Below, in pieces: positions 6,877 through 18,368 of a stretch of 64,000 bases of DNA. The DNA comes from Streptomyces graminofaciens (GTDB lineage Bacteria; Actinomycetota; Actinomycetes; Streptomycetales; Streptomycetaceae): NCBI RefSeq assembly GCF_030294945.1, contig NZ_AP018448.1, positions 1,054,001 through 1,118,000 on the forward strand. Direction: 5' to 3'. The notes below the pieces were generated by a model that worked only from the letters and a program-made list of their open reading frames with translations, had not been told where the DNA came from and did not search any database. The translations under genes were made by a program, and so were the position numbers. Every line of letters begins with the position of its first letter. The stretch's first letter is position 1.

Positions 6877-8994
6877 ATGGACGTCAAGGCGGCAGCGGGC
6901 TCATATGCCCCCGATCCGAAGGCCGGCGCGGCCGACGAGCCAGTGACGGTGGCCGAGGGCGAGCTGCTGTGGACACCCGGCCCGCGACGGGTCGCCGAGG
7001 CGAACCTGACGTCCTTCCTGGACTGGCTGGCCCGCGAGTGCGGGCGGCGCTTCGACGGTTACGACGAGCTGTGGCGCTGGTCCGTCACCGATCTGCCGGG
7101 TTTCTGGGGCGCGCTGTGGGACTACTTCGACATCCGGTCCGCGACCCCGTACTCCGAGGTGCTCGGCAGCCGTGACATGCCGGGCGCGCAATGGTTCCCC
7201 GGGGCGCGGCTGAACTACGCCGAGCATGTGCTGCGCCACGAACGCCCCGGCGCGGACGCCCTGCTGTTCTGCTCGGAAGGCGCCGCTCCGGCCGGGGTGC
7301 CGTGGGAGGACTTCGCGGGCCGGGTGCGCATCCTGGCGACGCGGCTGCGCGCACTCGGGGTGCGTCCGGGTGACCGGGTCTGCGGCTATCTGCCGAACGT
7401 GCCGCAGGCCGCGATCGCGATGCTCGCGACAACGGCCGTCGGCGCGGTGTGGGCCGGCGCCTCCCCCGACTTCGGGTCACGAGGTGTGGTGGACCGGTTC
7501 AGTCAGCTGGGGCCGAAGGTCCTGTTCTGCGTCGACGGCTACCGCTACGGCGGGAAGACCTTCGACCGCCGAGCGGAGGCGCGCCTCATCGCCGAGGCCC
7601 TGCCGGGTCTGGAACACGTCATCCACCTGCCCTCTCCCGTGCACGGCGAGACCCGGCCGGTCGTCGACGGCGGACACCCGTGGGCCGACCTGCTGTGGGA
7701 CGACGTCCTCGACCATCCGCCCGTGTCCGCCGAGGACTTCGCGTTCGAGCACGTTCCCTTCGACCACCCGCTGTGGGTGCTCTTCTCGTCCGGTACGACG
7801 GGACTGCCCAAGGCGATCGTGCACGGCCACGGCGGCATCCTGCTGGAGCAGCTGAAGCTGCAGACCTTCCACATGGACCTGCGCGAGGGCGACCGGCCGC
7901 TGTTCTTCACCACCACCGGCTGGATGATGTGGAACTTCCTGATCAGCTCCCTGCTGGTCGGTGCCTGTCCGGTGCTGTACGACGGGAACCCGGCCCACCC
8001 CGAGCCGGACGTGCTGTGGCGGATCGCGCAGGACACCCGGACCACCTTCTTCGGTGCCAGCCCGGCCTATGTCGACCTCATGAGCAAGGCCGGCATCGTG
8101 CCCGGCGAGCGGTACGACCTGTCGGCCCTGCGCACGGTCATGCCGGCCGGTTCACCGGTGTCACCGCAGTGCACCGCGTGGTTCCACCGCAACGTCAAGG
8201 CGGATCTGTGGGTGGCCACCGGCAGCGGCGGTACGGACTGCTGCACCGGCTTCGTCGGCGGGGTGCCCACACTGCCCGTGTACGCCGGTGAAATGCAGGC
8301 ACGGTCGCTGGGCGTCGCCGCGTACGCGTACGACGAGAGCGGCCGCGGGGTCGTGGACGAGGTCGGTGAGCTGGTGATCAGTGAGCCGCTGCCGTCCATG
8401 CCGGTGACCTTCTGGGGGCCGGACGGTGACGAGCGGTACCGCCGCTCGTACTTCGGGGACTTCCCCGGTGTCTGGCGGCACGGCGACTTCTTCAAGGTCA
8501 ACGCGCGCGGTGGCTGCTTCGTGCTGGGCCGCTCCGACGCGACGCTCAACCGGCAGGGGGTGCGCATCGGCACCGCGGAGATCTACCGCGTGGTGGAGGC
8601 ATTGGACGAGGTCGCCGCAGCCTTGATCGTCAGTCTCGACCTGCCGGACGAGAAGTTCTTCATGCCACTGTTCGTCGCCCTCAAGGAGGGCAGGACGCTC
8701 GACGCCGGGATCGAGGACACGATCCGCGCCCGGCTGCGCCGGGAGTACAGCCCCCGGCACGTACCGGACCGGATCATCCAGGTCCCGGCCGTCCCGACCA
8801 CCCTGACCGGCAAGAAGCTCGAAGTGCCGGCGCGCAGGATTCTGCTCGGCACCCCCGTCGAGGAGGCGGCCGACCGCAGCGCGGTGGCCGACCCCCGCGC
8901 ACTCGACGCCCTCGCCGAGTACACCCGTACCCAGCGCGACTATCCCCTGGCCGCCCCTGCCGTCGCCACTGCCGCTGCCGCCGGCGCCGTCTGA
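6877..8994 (+). CDS. Acetoacetyl-CoA synthetase (acetoacetate-CoA ligase)
   Basis: Adenylate-forming ligase, 705 residues, the length of acetoacetyl-CoA synthetases rather than acetyl-CoA synthetases. N-terminal FDGYDELWRWSVTDLPGFWG and GAQWFPGARLNYAEH are typical of that family; the phosphate-binding loop FSSGTTGLPK is at residues 303-312, followed by TTTGWMMWN and the C-terminal LPSMPVTFWGP, GRSDATLNRQGVRIGTAEIY and the catalytic Lys in LTGKKLEVP. It would turn acetoacetate or a similar keto acid, ATP and CoA into the CoA thioester. The start at 6877 follows GAGGAGG. It is the first gene of the operon; the carboxylase encoded downstream could supply its substrate. Confidence 0.93.
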   Translation: MDVKAAAGSYAPDPKAGAADEPVTVAEGELLWTPGPRRVAEANLTSFLDWLARECGRRFDGYDELWRWSVTDLPGFWGALWDYFDIRSATPYSEVLGSRDMPGAQWFPGARLNYAEHVLRHERPGADALLFCSEGAAPAGVPWEDFAGRVRILATRLRALGVRPGDRVCGYLPNVPQAAIAMLATTAVGAVWAGASPDFGSRGVVDRFSQLGPKVLFCVDGYRYGGKTFDRRAEARLIAEALPGLEHVIHLPSPVHGETRPVVDGGHPWADLLWDDVLDHPPVSAEDFAFEHVPFDHPLWVLFSSGTTGLPKAIVHGHGGILLEQLKLQTFHMDLREGDRPLFFTTTGWMMWNFLISSLLVGACPVLYDGNPAHPEPDVLWRIAQDTRTTFFGASPAYVDLMSKAGIVPGERYDLSALRTVMPAGSPVSPQCTAWFHRNVKADLWVATGSGGTDCCTGFVGGVPTLPVYAGEMQARSLGVAAYAYDESGRGVVDEVGELVISEPLPSMPVTFWGPDGDERYRRSYFGDFPGVWRHGDFFKVNARGGCFVLGRSDATLNRQGVRIGTAEIYRVVEALDEVAAALIVSLDLPDEKFFMPLFVALKEGRTLDAGIEDTIRARLRREYSPRHVPDRIIQVPAVPTTLTGKKLEVPARRILLGTPVEEAADRSAVADPRALDALAEYTRTQRDYPLAAPAVATAAAAGAV

Positions 8995-9054
8995 GCGGCT
9001 CCGTCCTCGCCCTCAGCTCCCTGTCCCCTTGAACCGCACCTTTTGGAGAGCACC

Positions 9055-10875
9055 GTGAACGATGCGAGACCCGCCTCCCGCTTCCCTCTTCCTTCAGAGC
9101 TCACCGATGTGGCGGGCGCCGAGGAGTGGGCGTCGATGTATCCCTATTACACCCGGTTCCAGCCCGAGGACGACCAGCGGTTCTGGTTCTACAACGCCAT
9201 GCACTTCCCCGAGCCGATGCCCGCGTTCGACGCCGTCACGGCGGAGGCGCCCTACACCGCCCTCGGCGCCAACACGGCACGCATGTTCGTCTTCCCCACG
9301 ACGCTCGGCATCGAGCACCGCATCGTCAACGGCCGGGTCTACATCACCGCCAACCCGGTCACCGACCCGGCGGAGATCCAGCGCAGGCTCGCGCAGTTCA
9401 GCGAGCGGGCGGGGCACTACTACGAGAACTGGGACGAGCTGTACCAGGGCTGGGTCACCCGTATCACCGGCCTGATCGACGAGGTGCAGCGGATCGAGGT
9501 GCCGCAGCTGTCGGAGTTCGAGGACCCGGACGTCGTCTTCCAGGCCAAGGGCGTGGCCCAGAACCACTACGTGCGCGAGAACTACCACCGGCTCATGGAT
9601 CTGTACTCCAAGATGTGGCACCACCACTCGGAGTTCCTGATGCTGGGCTACGGCGCCTACGTGGTGTTCTTCGAGTTCTGCAAGAAGTCGTTCCCGGAGA
9701 TCCCCGACCAGGACGTGGCCCGGATGGTCGCGGGGATCGACGTGATCCTCTACCGGCCCGACGACGAGCTGAAGAAGCTGGCGAAACTCGCTGTCGAATA
9801 CGGCGTCGACGATCTCTTCGTGGAGGGCTGCGAGCCGGACAAGGTGCTGGCCGCGCTCGCCGCCCGCGGGGACGGGGGACAGCGCTGGCTGAAGGCCATG
9901 GACGACGCGCGTGAGCCGTGGTTCAACATGTCGACCGGCGCCGGGTTCTACCACCACCACCGCAGCTGGAACGACGACCTCACGGTGCCGTTCGCGGCGC
10001 TGCCCGGCTATGTCGACCAGGCGCGGCGCGGCGAACTGCTCGACCGTCCCACCGAGCAGCTCACGGCGGAGCGCGAACGCATCGCCAGGGAGTACCGCTC
10101 CCTGCTGGCCGGCGAGGAGGAACAGGCCGCCTTCGACCAGATGCTCGAACTGGCCCGCGTGGTGTTCCCCTTCGTGGAGGACCACAACTTCTACTGCGAG
10201 CACTACTTCACCACGAAGTTCTTCGCGAAGGTGCGCGAGTTCGGTGAACTGCTGTGCGCACAAGGCGTGTTGGCCGACGCCGAAGACGTCTTCCAGCTGA
10301 ACCACACCGAGGTCGGCCAGGCCCTGACCGATGTGATGCTCGCCTGGGCGGCCGGTTCGAAGCCGGTGGGCTCGGCCCATGTGCGGGAGACAGTGGCCGA
10401 GCGCAGGCGGATGCTGGAGTCCCTCGCGGGCTGGTCCCCGCCGCCCGCGCTGGGCCCGGTCCCCGAGGCGCTCAACGACCCGGCGGTGCGCATGCTGTGG
10501 GGCATCACCGCGGAGACCATCCAGGCCTGGTCGACACCGGCCGAGGCGGGTGACGACGAGGTGCGCGGTTTCGCCGCCTCACCGGGCGTGGTCGAGGGCA
10601 CCGCCCGGGTGCTGATGAGCGCCAACGACATAGGCCAGGTACGGGAGGGCGAGGTGCTGGTCTGTCCGGTGACCGCGCCCAGCTGGGGGCCCGTCTTCGG
10701 CAAGATCGCGGCCGCCGTCTCGGACATCGGCGGCACCATGTCCCACGCGGCCATCGTGGCCCGCGAGTACGGACTGCCCGCCGTCGTCGGCACGGGCCAC
10801 GCCACCAAGCGGATCACCACGGGTCAACGACTGCGCGTGGACGGCGACCGCGGCATCGTCACCCTCCTCGACTGA
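9055..10875 (+). CDS. PEP-utilizing enzyme, phenylphosphate-synthase alpha-like (phosphohistidine domain)
   Basis: Protein of 606 residues with no ATP-grasp part of its own. The C-terminal 100 residues are the swivelling phosphohistidine domain of PEP synthase and PPDK: GFAASPGVVEGTARVL, then GGTMSHAAIVAREYGLPAVV with the phosphate-carrying His at about residue 564. The long N-terminal part (HYYENWDELYQGW, HSEFLMLGYGAYVVFFEF) replaces the substrate domain and has the same arrangement as the large subunit of phenylphosphate synthase (about 70 kDa). The next gene supplies the missing ATP domain. GTG at 9055 has GGAGAG upstream; an in-frame TTG at 9043 is less likely. It would pass phosphate from His to a small substrate, perhaps an enol or phenol; the substrate is not known. 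Confidence 0.8.
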   Translation: MNDARPASRFPLPSELTDVAGAEEWASMYPYYTRFQPEDDQRFWFYNAMHFPEPMPAFDAVTAEAPYTALGANTARMFVFPTTLGIEHRIVNGRVYITANPVTDPAEIQRRLAQFSERAGHYYENWDELYQGWVTRITGLIDEVQRIEVPQLSEFEDPDVVFQAKGVAQNHYVRENYHRLMDLYSKMWHHHSEFLMLGYGAYVVFFEFCKKSFPEIPDQDVARMVAGIDVILYRPDDELKKLAKLAVEYGVDDLFVEGCEPDKVLAALAARGDGGQRWLKAMDDAREPWFNMSTGAGFYHHHRSWNDDLTVPFAALPGYVDQARRGELLDRPTEQLTAERERIAREYRSLLAGEEEQAAFDQMLELARVVFPFVEDHNFYCEHYFTTKFFAKVREFGELLCAQGVLADAEDVFQLNHTEVGQALTDVMLAWAAGSKPVGSAHVRETVAERRRMLESLAGWSPPPALGPVPEALNDPAVRMLWGITAETIQAWSTPAEAGDDEVRGFAASPGVVEGTARVLMSANDIGQVREGEVLVCPVTAPSWGPVFGKIAAAVSDIGGTMSHAAIVAREYGLPAVVGTGHATKRITTGQRLRVDGDRGIVTLLD

Positions 10876-10903
10876 CCTCCTCGACCACGCAGGGAGCACC
10901 ACG

Positions 10904-11992
10904 ATGGACACGTCACCCCTCGTCCGCCGGTTCGGGGATCTACGGCTCACCGACCGGCCCACCGTCGGCGGCAAGGGCGCCAGCCTGGGCGAACTCACCT
11001 TCGCCGGCGCCCCCGTACCGCCCGGCTACGTCGTCACCACCACCGCCTTCGAGGCCTTCCTCGACGCCCTCGACCCGGACGGCGAGATCCGCGCCGGAGT
11101 CGAGGCTCTGGACGCCGAGAACACCGAGGCGATCGCCCGCGCGACCGCGCCGATCAAGGAGCGCATCGAAGCGGCCGAGCTGCCGGAGGAGGTAACGGCG
11201 GCGATCCGGGGCCACTACCGGGACCTGGACAGCGAGTCCGACACCCCCGGTGAGCCCGCCCCTGTCGCCGTACGCTCCAGCGCCACCAGCGAGGACGCGG
11301 AGGACGCCAGCTTCGCCGGACTCCAGGACACCTACCTGTGGGTGCGCGGCGAGGACTCCCTCGTCGAGCACGTCCGGCGGTGCTGGGCCAGCCTCTACAG
11401 CGTGGAGTCGGTGAGCTACCGGCGGCGGCTGGGCCTGCCGGAGCAGGATCTCGCGATGGCCGTCGTCGTCCAGCGCATGATCGACCCGCGCTGCGCCGGT
11501 GTCATGTTCACCCGTAGCCCGCTCACCGGGGACCGTTCCGTCGTCGCTCTCGAAGGAACCTGGGGCCTGGGGTCGGCACTCGTCGGTGGCGACGTGACAC
11601 CCGACAAGTACGTCGTCGGCAAGGTCACTGGGGACATTTGCTCCCGCACGGTCTCGACGAAGCTGCGACAGCACCGGATGGACCCGAGCGGCTGCGGGGT
11701 GCTGGAGGAGGACGTACCGGAGTACCTGCGGGACGAGCCCTGTCTGTCCGACGCGGAGATCCAGGAACTGGTGCGGATCGGCCGACAGGTCGAGTCCCAC
11801 TACGGGACCCCGCAGGACATCGAGTGGGCGATCTCCCGCAACCTCGTGCCCGGCCAGAACATCTTCCTGCTCCAGAGCCGCCCCGAGACGGTGTGGGCGA
11901 ATCGGGCGAAGACGCCGACGGCCGCACCCAAGGCCAGGGCGTTCGACCATGTGCTGTCCCTGCTCGGCGGTACCGGCGGAGGCACGCCGTGA
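10904..11992 (+). CDS. PEP/pyruvate-binding ATP-grasp subunit, phenylphosphate-synthase beta-like
   Basis: 362 residues matching only the N-terminal ATP-grasp half of PEP synthase: GGKGASLGELTFAGAPVPPG at residue 25, VRSSATSEDAEDASFAGLQ near 123, the hinge VQRMIDPRCAGVMFTRSP and the final IEWAI...LLQSRPET. It lacks the His domain, which is in the gene 28 bp upstream. The pair (606 + 362 residues) matches the two large subunits of phenylphosphate synthase in size and order. It would bind ATP and phosphorylate the partner's His, giving AMP and Pi. It overlaps the biotin-carrier gene by GTGA, tying the kinase pair to the carboxylase. Confidence 0.85.
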   Translation: MDTSPLVRRFGDLRLTDRPTVGGKGASLGELTFAGAPVPPGYVVTTTAFEAFLDALDPDGEIRAGVEALDAENTEAIARATAPIKERIEAAELPEEVTAAIRGHYRDLDSESDTPGEPAPVAVRSSATSEDAEDASFAGLQDTYLWVRGEDSLVEHVRRCWASLYSVESVSYRRRLGLPEQDLAMAVVVQRMIDPRCAGVMFTRSPLTGDRSVVALEGTWGLGSALVGGDVTPDKYVVGKVTGDICSRTVSTKLRQHRMDPSGCGVLEEDVPEYLRDEPCLSDAEIQELVRIGRQVESHYGTPQDIEWAISRNLVPGQNIFLLQSRPETVWANRAKTPTAAPKARAFDHVLSLLGGTGGGTP

Positions 11993-12491
11993 GCCTGACC
12001 GGCGAAGACGTCCAGGACATCCTGCGGATCATCGACGACATGGACGTCGATCGCCTCCATCTGCGCACCGGCCGGTTCGAACTGTCGCTGCGCCGGAGCG
12101 ACGACGGCGAGTGGACACAGTCCGCACGCACCTCCGCCGAGCCGGTGCTGATGGACCGTGCGCCGGAGGAGCGGCCGGCTGACGGGGAGAGGGACGGGAC
12201 CGCACCGGACAAGCAGGCGGTGTCCGGCCGTGAGGGCCTGGCCGAGGTACGTACGCCGTTGCCGGGAGCCTTCTACCGGGCGCCGAAGCCCGGCGCGCCG
12301 CCCTTCGTGGAGATCGGGGACGAGGTCACCGAGACCACCGTGGTCGGGATCGTCGAGACGATGAAGTTGATGAATTCCGTGTACGCGGGGGCGACCGGCA
12401 CCGTGGCGGACATCGGTCTGGCCGACGGCGACTTCGTCGAGCAGGGGGCCGTGTTGATGTACATCGACACGGCGGCCGGCGGGGCGGCACC

Positions 12492-12495
<4 letters not shown>
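11989..12495 (+). CDS. Biotin carboxyl carrier protein
   Basis: 168-residue carrier protein. The N-terminus (EDVQDILRIIDDMDVDRLHL) resembles AccB, a Ser/Glu/Asp/Pro-rich linker follows, and the C-terminal biotinyl domain ends the protein: PGAFYRAPKPG, then VGIVETMKLMNSVYAG with the biotinylated Lys at residue 126 (ETMKLM instead of EAMKM, as in many AccB proteins). GTG at 11989 is read from a GTGA overlap with the gene before, and GGAGG precedes it. It overlaps biotin carboxylase by 4 bp. It would carry CO2 from the carboxylase to the carboxyltransferase. Confidence 0.92.
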
Positions 12496-13875
<1,380 letters not shown>

Positions 13876-13883
<8 letters not shown>

Positions 13884-15351
13884 CATCCAGCTCGTCGACG
13901 TGTCATTGCGCGACGGCAACCAGAGCCTGTGGAGCGCCACCGGACTGGACACGGGCAAGATCCTCCAGATCGCCCCGATCCTGGACCGCGTGGGCTTCCG
14001 GGCCCTCGACTACACCTCCAGCACCCACATGGGCATGGCGGTACGGACCCACCGCGAGGACCCCTGGGAACGCATCCGGCTCACCCACCGGGCCATGCCC
14101 AACACCCCGCTGCAGTTCATCGGCACCGGGCTGCGCTTCATCTCCTGGGAGGTCGCCCACCCGGAGTTCATGCAGCTCGTCTACGACCGGCTGGTGGCCA
14201 ACGGCGTCACCCGGTATGTCGTGCTCGACCCCATGCACGACATGGACGCCGTACGCGAGTCCGCGCGGATGATCCGCCGGGCCGGCGCCGGCGAGATCGT
14301 CGGAGCGCTCACCTACACCGTCAGCGACGTGCACGACGACGCCCACTACGGCTCCCTCGCCGCCCAGATGGCGGCCTGCCCGGACATCGACCGCGTCTAC
14401 ATCAAGGACCCCGGCGGACTGCTGACCACGGAGCGTGCCACCACGCTGATCCGGGCCGTCATCCGCCACCTCGGCGGCAAGCCGCTGGAACTGCACTCCC
14501 ACTGCACCATCGGGCTGCCGGGCCTGACCTACCTCAAGGCCGCCGACCTGGGGGTGCAGGCGCTGCAAGTGGCCTGCGGGGCTCTGGCGGGCGGCACATC
14601 CCTGCCCAACGCCCAGCAGGTGGTGGCCAATCTGCGGGAGTTCGGCCACACCGTGGACATCGACGACCGGCTGCTCGGCGTGGTGTCGGACTACTTCCAC
14701 CACATGGCCGGGGCCGAGGGTCTGCCCGCCGGCGGCCCCCGGGACTTCGACGCCGCGTTCATGCGCCACCAGGTGGCCGGCGGTGTGATGACCACGCTGC
14801 GCCGCCAGCTCGACGAACTGGGCTTCAGCGACCGCTTCGACGCGGTCATCGAGGAGGTGACCCGGGTCCGCGCCGAACTGGGCCACCCCATCATGGTCAC
14901 CCCCTTCCCACAGATGGTCTGCACCCAGGCGCTGTACAACGTGGTCGGCGCCGAGCGCTACGCGAACGTCTCCGACCCGGTGATCCGGTATGTGCAGGGC
15001 AACTTCGGCAGGCCGACCGGCCCCGTGGACCCGGACATCGCCGACCGCATCCTCGACCGGCCGCGAGCCAAGGAACTCGCGGACGAACCGCCCCCGCCGA
15101 CCGTCGCCGAACTGCGCGCGCGCTTCTCTCGTGGCATCAGCGACGAAGAGCTGCTCCTGCGGGCCACCATGCCCGCCGAGCAGGTGGACGCCATGGTGGC
15201 GGCCGGCCCGGCCCGGCAGCACTACAACCCCCGGGTGAAGCCGGTACTGAACCTGCTGCACGGCCTGCGGACCCGCCCGGCGACACCCGAACTGATCCTG
15301 GAACGGCCCGACTTCCGACTGGAGCTGCACCGTGACCGCCGACCCGACTGA
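13876..15351 (+). CDS. Biotin-dependent carboxyltransferase, pyruvate-carboxylase / 5S type
   Basis: 491 residues of the HMG-lyase-like carboxyltransferase fold of pyruvate carboxylase, transcarboxylase 5S and oxaloacetate decarboxylase. Visible: the metal Asp in VSLRDGNQSLW, the Lys of IKDPGG at about 177 (the carbamylated position in the family), and the metal HxH at 207-209. Odd points: LRDGNQ for LRDAHQ, KDPGG for KDMAG, and HSHCTIG for H-T-H-D-T, so the acceptor pocket probably differs from that for pyruvate. The biotin domain is on a separate protein. The acceptor is not known; the kinase pair upstream and CoA ligase suggest an activated ketone or enol phosphate. Confidence 0.85.
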
Positions 15352-16198
15352 CGAGGCCGCCGCCCTGGTGACCGACCGCCTGCGCGCCATCGGCGGCATC
15401 GTCTTCGACCTGGACGGCACCCTCGTGCTGGGCGACCGACGCAACCACGGGCTCACACCCCTCCCCGGAGCCCTGGAACTCACCGCCGCGCTCACCGCAC
15501 GCGGCCTGCCCTGGCTCACTTTCACCAACGGCACCACCCGTACGCCCGAGGAGTACGCGCGGACCCTGCGCCGGATCGGCTTCGACCTGCCCGACGAGGC
15601 CGTGCTCACCCCCGCCACCAGCGCCGTCGACCACTTCCTGGCCATGGGGCACCGCAGCGTGCTGGTGCTCGGCGGCGACGGGGTGAAGGAACCGCTGCGC
15701 CGGGCCGGCATCGAGGTCATCGAGCCCAAGGGGAAGCCCGAGGCAGACGCCGTACTGGCCGGCTGGTACCGCGAGTTCACCATGGACGACCTGGAGGCGG
15801 CCTGCCATGCCGTCCTCGGCGGCGCCGCCCTGTACAGCTGCTCCCAGTCGGTGTTCTTCGCCACGGCCGAGGGCAGGGCCCTGGGCACGTCCCGGGTCAT
15901 CTGCGCCATGATCAGCAGTGTCACGGGGGTCACCGAACAGATCGTGGGCAAACCCTCCCTGATCGGCCTGCGATGCGCCGCACAGCGGCTGGATGTCGCC
16001 CCGCAGGAACTCGCCGTCGTCGGAGACGACCCGGAACTGGAGATGGCGATGGCCCGCGACGCCGGCGCCCTCGCCATCGCGGTGGGCACCGGCATCCATC
16101 CGGCGGACCGTTACACCGGACTCCCGCCGAAGCACAGTCCGCACCTCACCGTCGGCGGTGTCGGCGAACTCCTCGCGCTCCTGTCCACGGCAGGCTGA
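15332..16198 (+). CDS. HAD-superfamily hydrolase, NagD-like
   Basis: 288-residue HAD phosphatase with a NagD-type cap: motif I VFDLDGTLVLGD near residue 27, motif II FTNGTTRTPEEYARTL, motif III VGKPSLIG and motif IV VVGDDPELEMAMARDAGALAIAV. GTG start at 15332, inside the end of the carboxyltransferase gene (20-bp overlap) with GGAG before it. As last gene of the carboxylase operon it could hydrolyse a phosphorylated intermediate or a wrongly phosphorylated side product of the kinase pair; this role is an inference. Confidence 0.9.
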   Translation: MTADPTDEAAALVTDRLRAIGGIVFDLDGTLVLGDRRNHGLTPLPGALELTAALTARGLPWLTFTNGTTRTPEEYARTLRRIGFDLPDEAVLTPATSAVDHFLAMGHRSVLVLGGDGVKEPLRRAGIEVIEPKGKPEADAVLAGWYREFTMDDLEAACHAVLGGAALYSCSQSVFFATAEGRALGTSRVICAMISSVTGVTEQIVGKPSLIGLRCAAQRLDVAPQELAVVGDDPELEMAMARDAGALAIAVGTGIHPADRYTGLPPKHSPHLTVGGVGELLALLSTAG

Positions 16199-16372
16199 CC
16201 ACACCCGTACTCGGTCTCCACCAGCCGCCGCATCGCCGGGAGCCGAGCGCCGCACGATGAGCACGTCAGCGTCGGCTGGCAGAACTGGCGAGCGGGGCAT
16301 GTCCCCAGAGACTGTTGGCCCCGTACACGACAATCAGGTACGAGGCCAACGACACATACGAGTGCTTCTGCG

Positions 16373-17365
<993 letters not shown>

Positions 17366-17403
17366 GAGTTCTCTCCCTATGCAGGTGCCAGACAAGCCAG
17401 CAC

Positions 17404-17424
17404 CAAACCAACCTGTTTGGTTTG
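17404..17424. promoter_or_regulatory. TetR operator CAAACCAA-N5-TTGGTTTG
   Basis: Perfect 8-bp inverted repeat with a 5-bp spacer, in the gap between aldo/keto reductase and the divergent TetR gene. A further half-site CAAACCAAG lies near 17450, closer to the TetR start. Both genes are probably repressed from here. Confidence 0.75.
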
Positions 17425-17484
17425 AGTCTAGGCGTCAGTCACCGCAACGCCAAACCAAGCAGTTCGGCCGCTTATCCTGGTCGT

Positions 17485-18132
17485 ATGCCTCGCCCCACCA
17501 CCGCCGCCGACCAGACCGCGGAGCCCGCTGCCCCGGAGGGCGCCGACTCGACCCGTGAGCGGATCGTCACCGCCGCCAGGGACGAGTTCGCCCGCCACGG
17601 AATCGCCGGCGCCCGGGTGGACCGCATCGCCAAACAGGCCAGGACCAGCAAGGAACGCGTCTACGCGTACTTCCGCGGCAAGGAAGCGCTCTACGCGCAT
17701 GTCTCCGCACGTGAACTGGCCCTGGTCGCGGAGGCCACCCCCATGGACCCGGCCGATCTGCCCGGCTACGCGGGTCGTCTCTTCGACCACTTCACCGTCG
17801 CCCGCCCCGACCACCACCGCCTGATCACCTGGGGACGCCTCGAACTCGCAGACACCACTCCCGACCACGACGACCCAATCCTGGCGACCATCGCCCGCAA
17901 GCTCGACCAATTGCGCCAGGCACAGCAAGCGGGACAACTCGATCCCGCCTGGGATCCGGTCGACGTCCTCGCCCTGGTCAACCAGCTCGCCACCACGTGG
18001 GCGACACAGACCGAGATCGGCGCCGCCGCGGCCGAACAGGCTGCGGACCCGTCCCTCGCCGCTCGCCGTGCCGCAGTGGTGGCAGCGGTCGAACGCCTCT
18101 TCCCCCGCGCGAAGCGGGGCCGAGCCCACTGA
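17485..18132 (+). CDS. TetR family transcriptional regulator
   Basis: 215 residues. The DNA-binding part is STRERIVTAARDEFARHGIA, then ARVDRIAKQARTSKERVYAYFRGKEALYAHV; the C-terminal ligand domain (FDHFTVARPDHHRLITWGRLE) is of the TetR_C-like type found next to oxidoreductases. The ATG at 17485 is chosen because it gives the standard distance to the helix-turn-helix; the ribosome site is weak. It faces the aldo/keto reductase and the shared palindrome at 17404-17424. Confidence 0.92.
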   Translation: MPRPTTAADQTAEPAAPEGADSTRERIVTAARDEFARHGIAGARVDRIAKQARTSKERVYAYFRGKEALYAHVSARELALVAEATPMDPADLPGYAGRLFDHFTVARPDHHRLITWGRLELADTTPDHDDPILATIARKLDQLRQAQQAGQLDPAWDPVDVLALVNQLATTWATQTEIGAAAAEQAADPSLAARRAAVVAAVERLFPRAKRGRAH

Positions 18133-18368
18133 CCGATGGGAGATCGGCTGCAGCGGCGCCTGCCGCCTGGCATGGCGGGTGTGTCACGGTCACACGGCCG
18201 AGGGCCCGCAGGCCTGATCAAGGACGCCGCCGACCCGTCCGGCCCCGATTCACAGCCTTGTTACCGGAATCGTTCAGGGACGCCGACGGGTCGCGTTGGG
18301 CCACTGAGTCCTGCTGCCGGTCGTCACACGCATTGCTGCCCCCCGCGGCCCCGACCGTTCGCCAGCCC
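18133..18368. other. Intergenic region, convergent genes
   Basis: 236 bp between the convergent TetR and binding-protein genes. No gene, strong hairpin or repeat was recognised. Confidence 0.5.

Noticed and set aside
9055..11992. The kinase pair as an ordinary PEP synthase split by a frameshift
   Set aside because: The order is reversed (His domain before ATP-grasp), each gene has its own ribosome site, and the large subunit has a long unrelated N-terminal part, so it is not a broken single gene.
13903..16095. Long open frame of 730 codons on the minus strand
   Set aside because: It lies opposite the carboxyltransferase and HAD genes, has biased composition and no motif; the plus-strand frames carry full family motifs. 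It is a high-GC shadow. Similar long minus frames at 9094-10380 and 59392-60492 were left out for the same reason.
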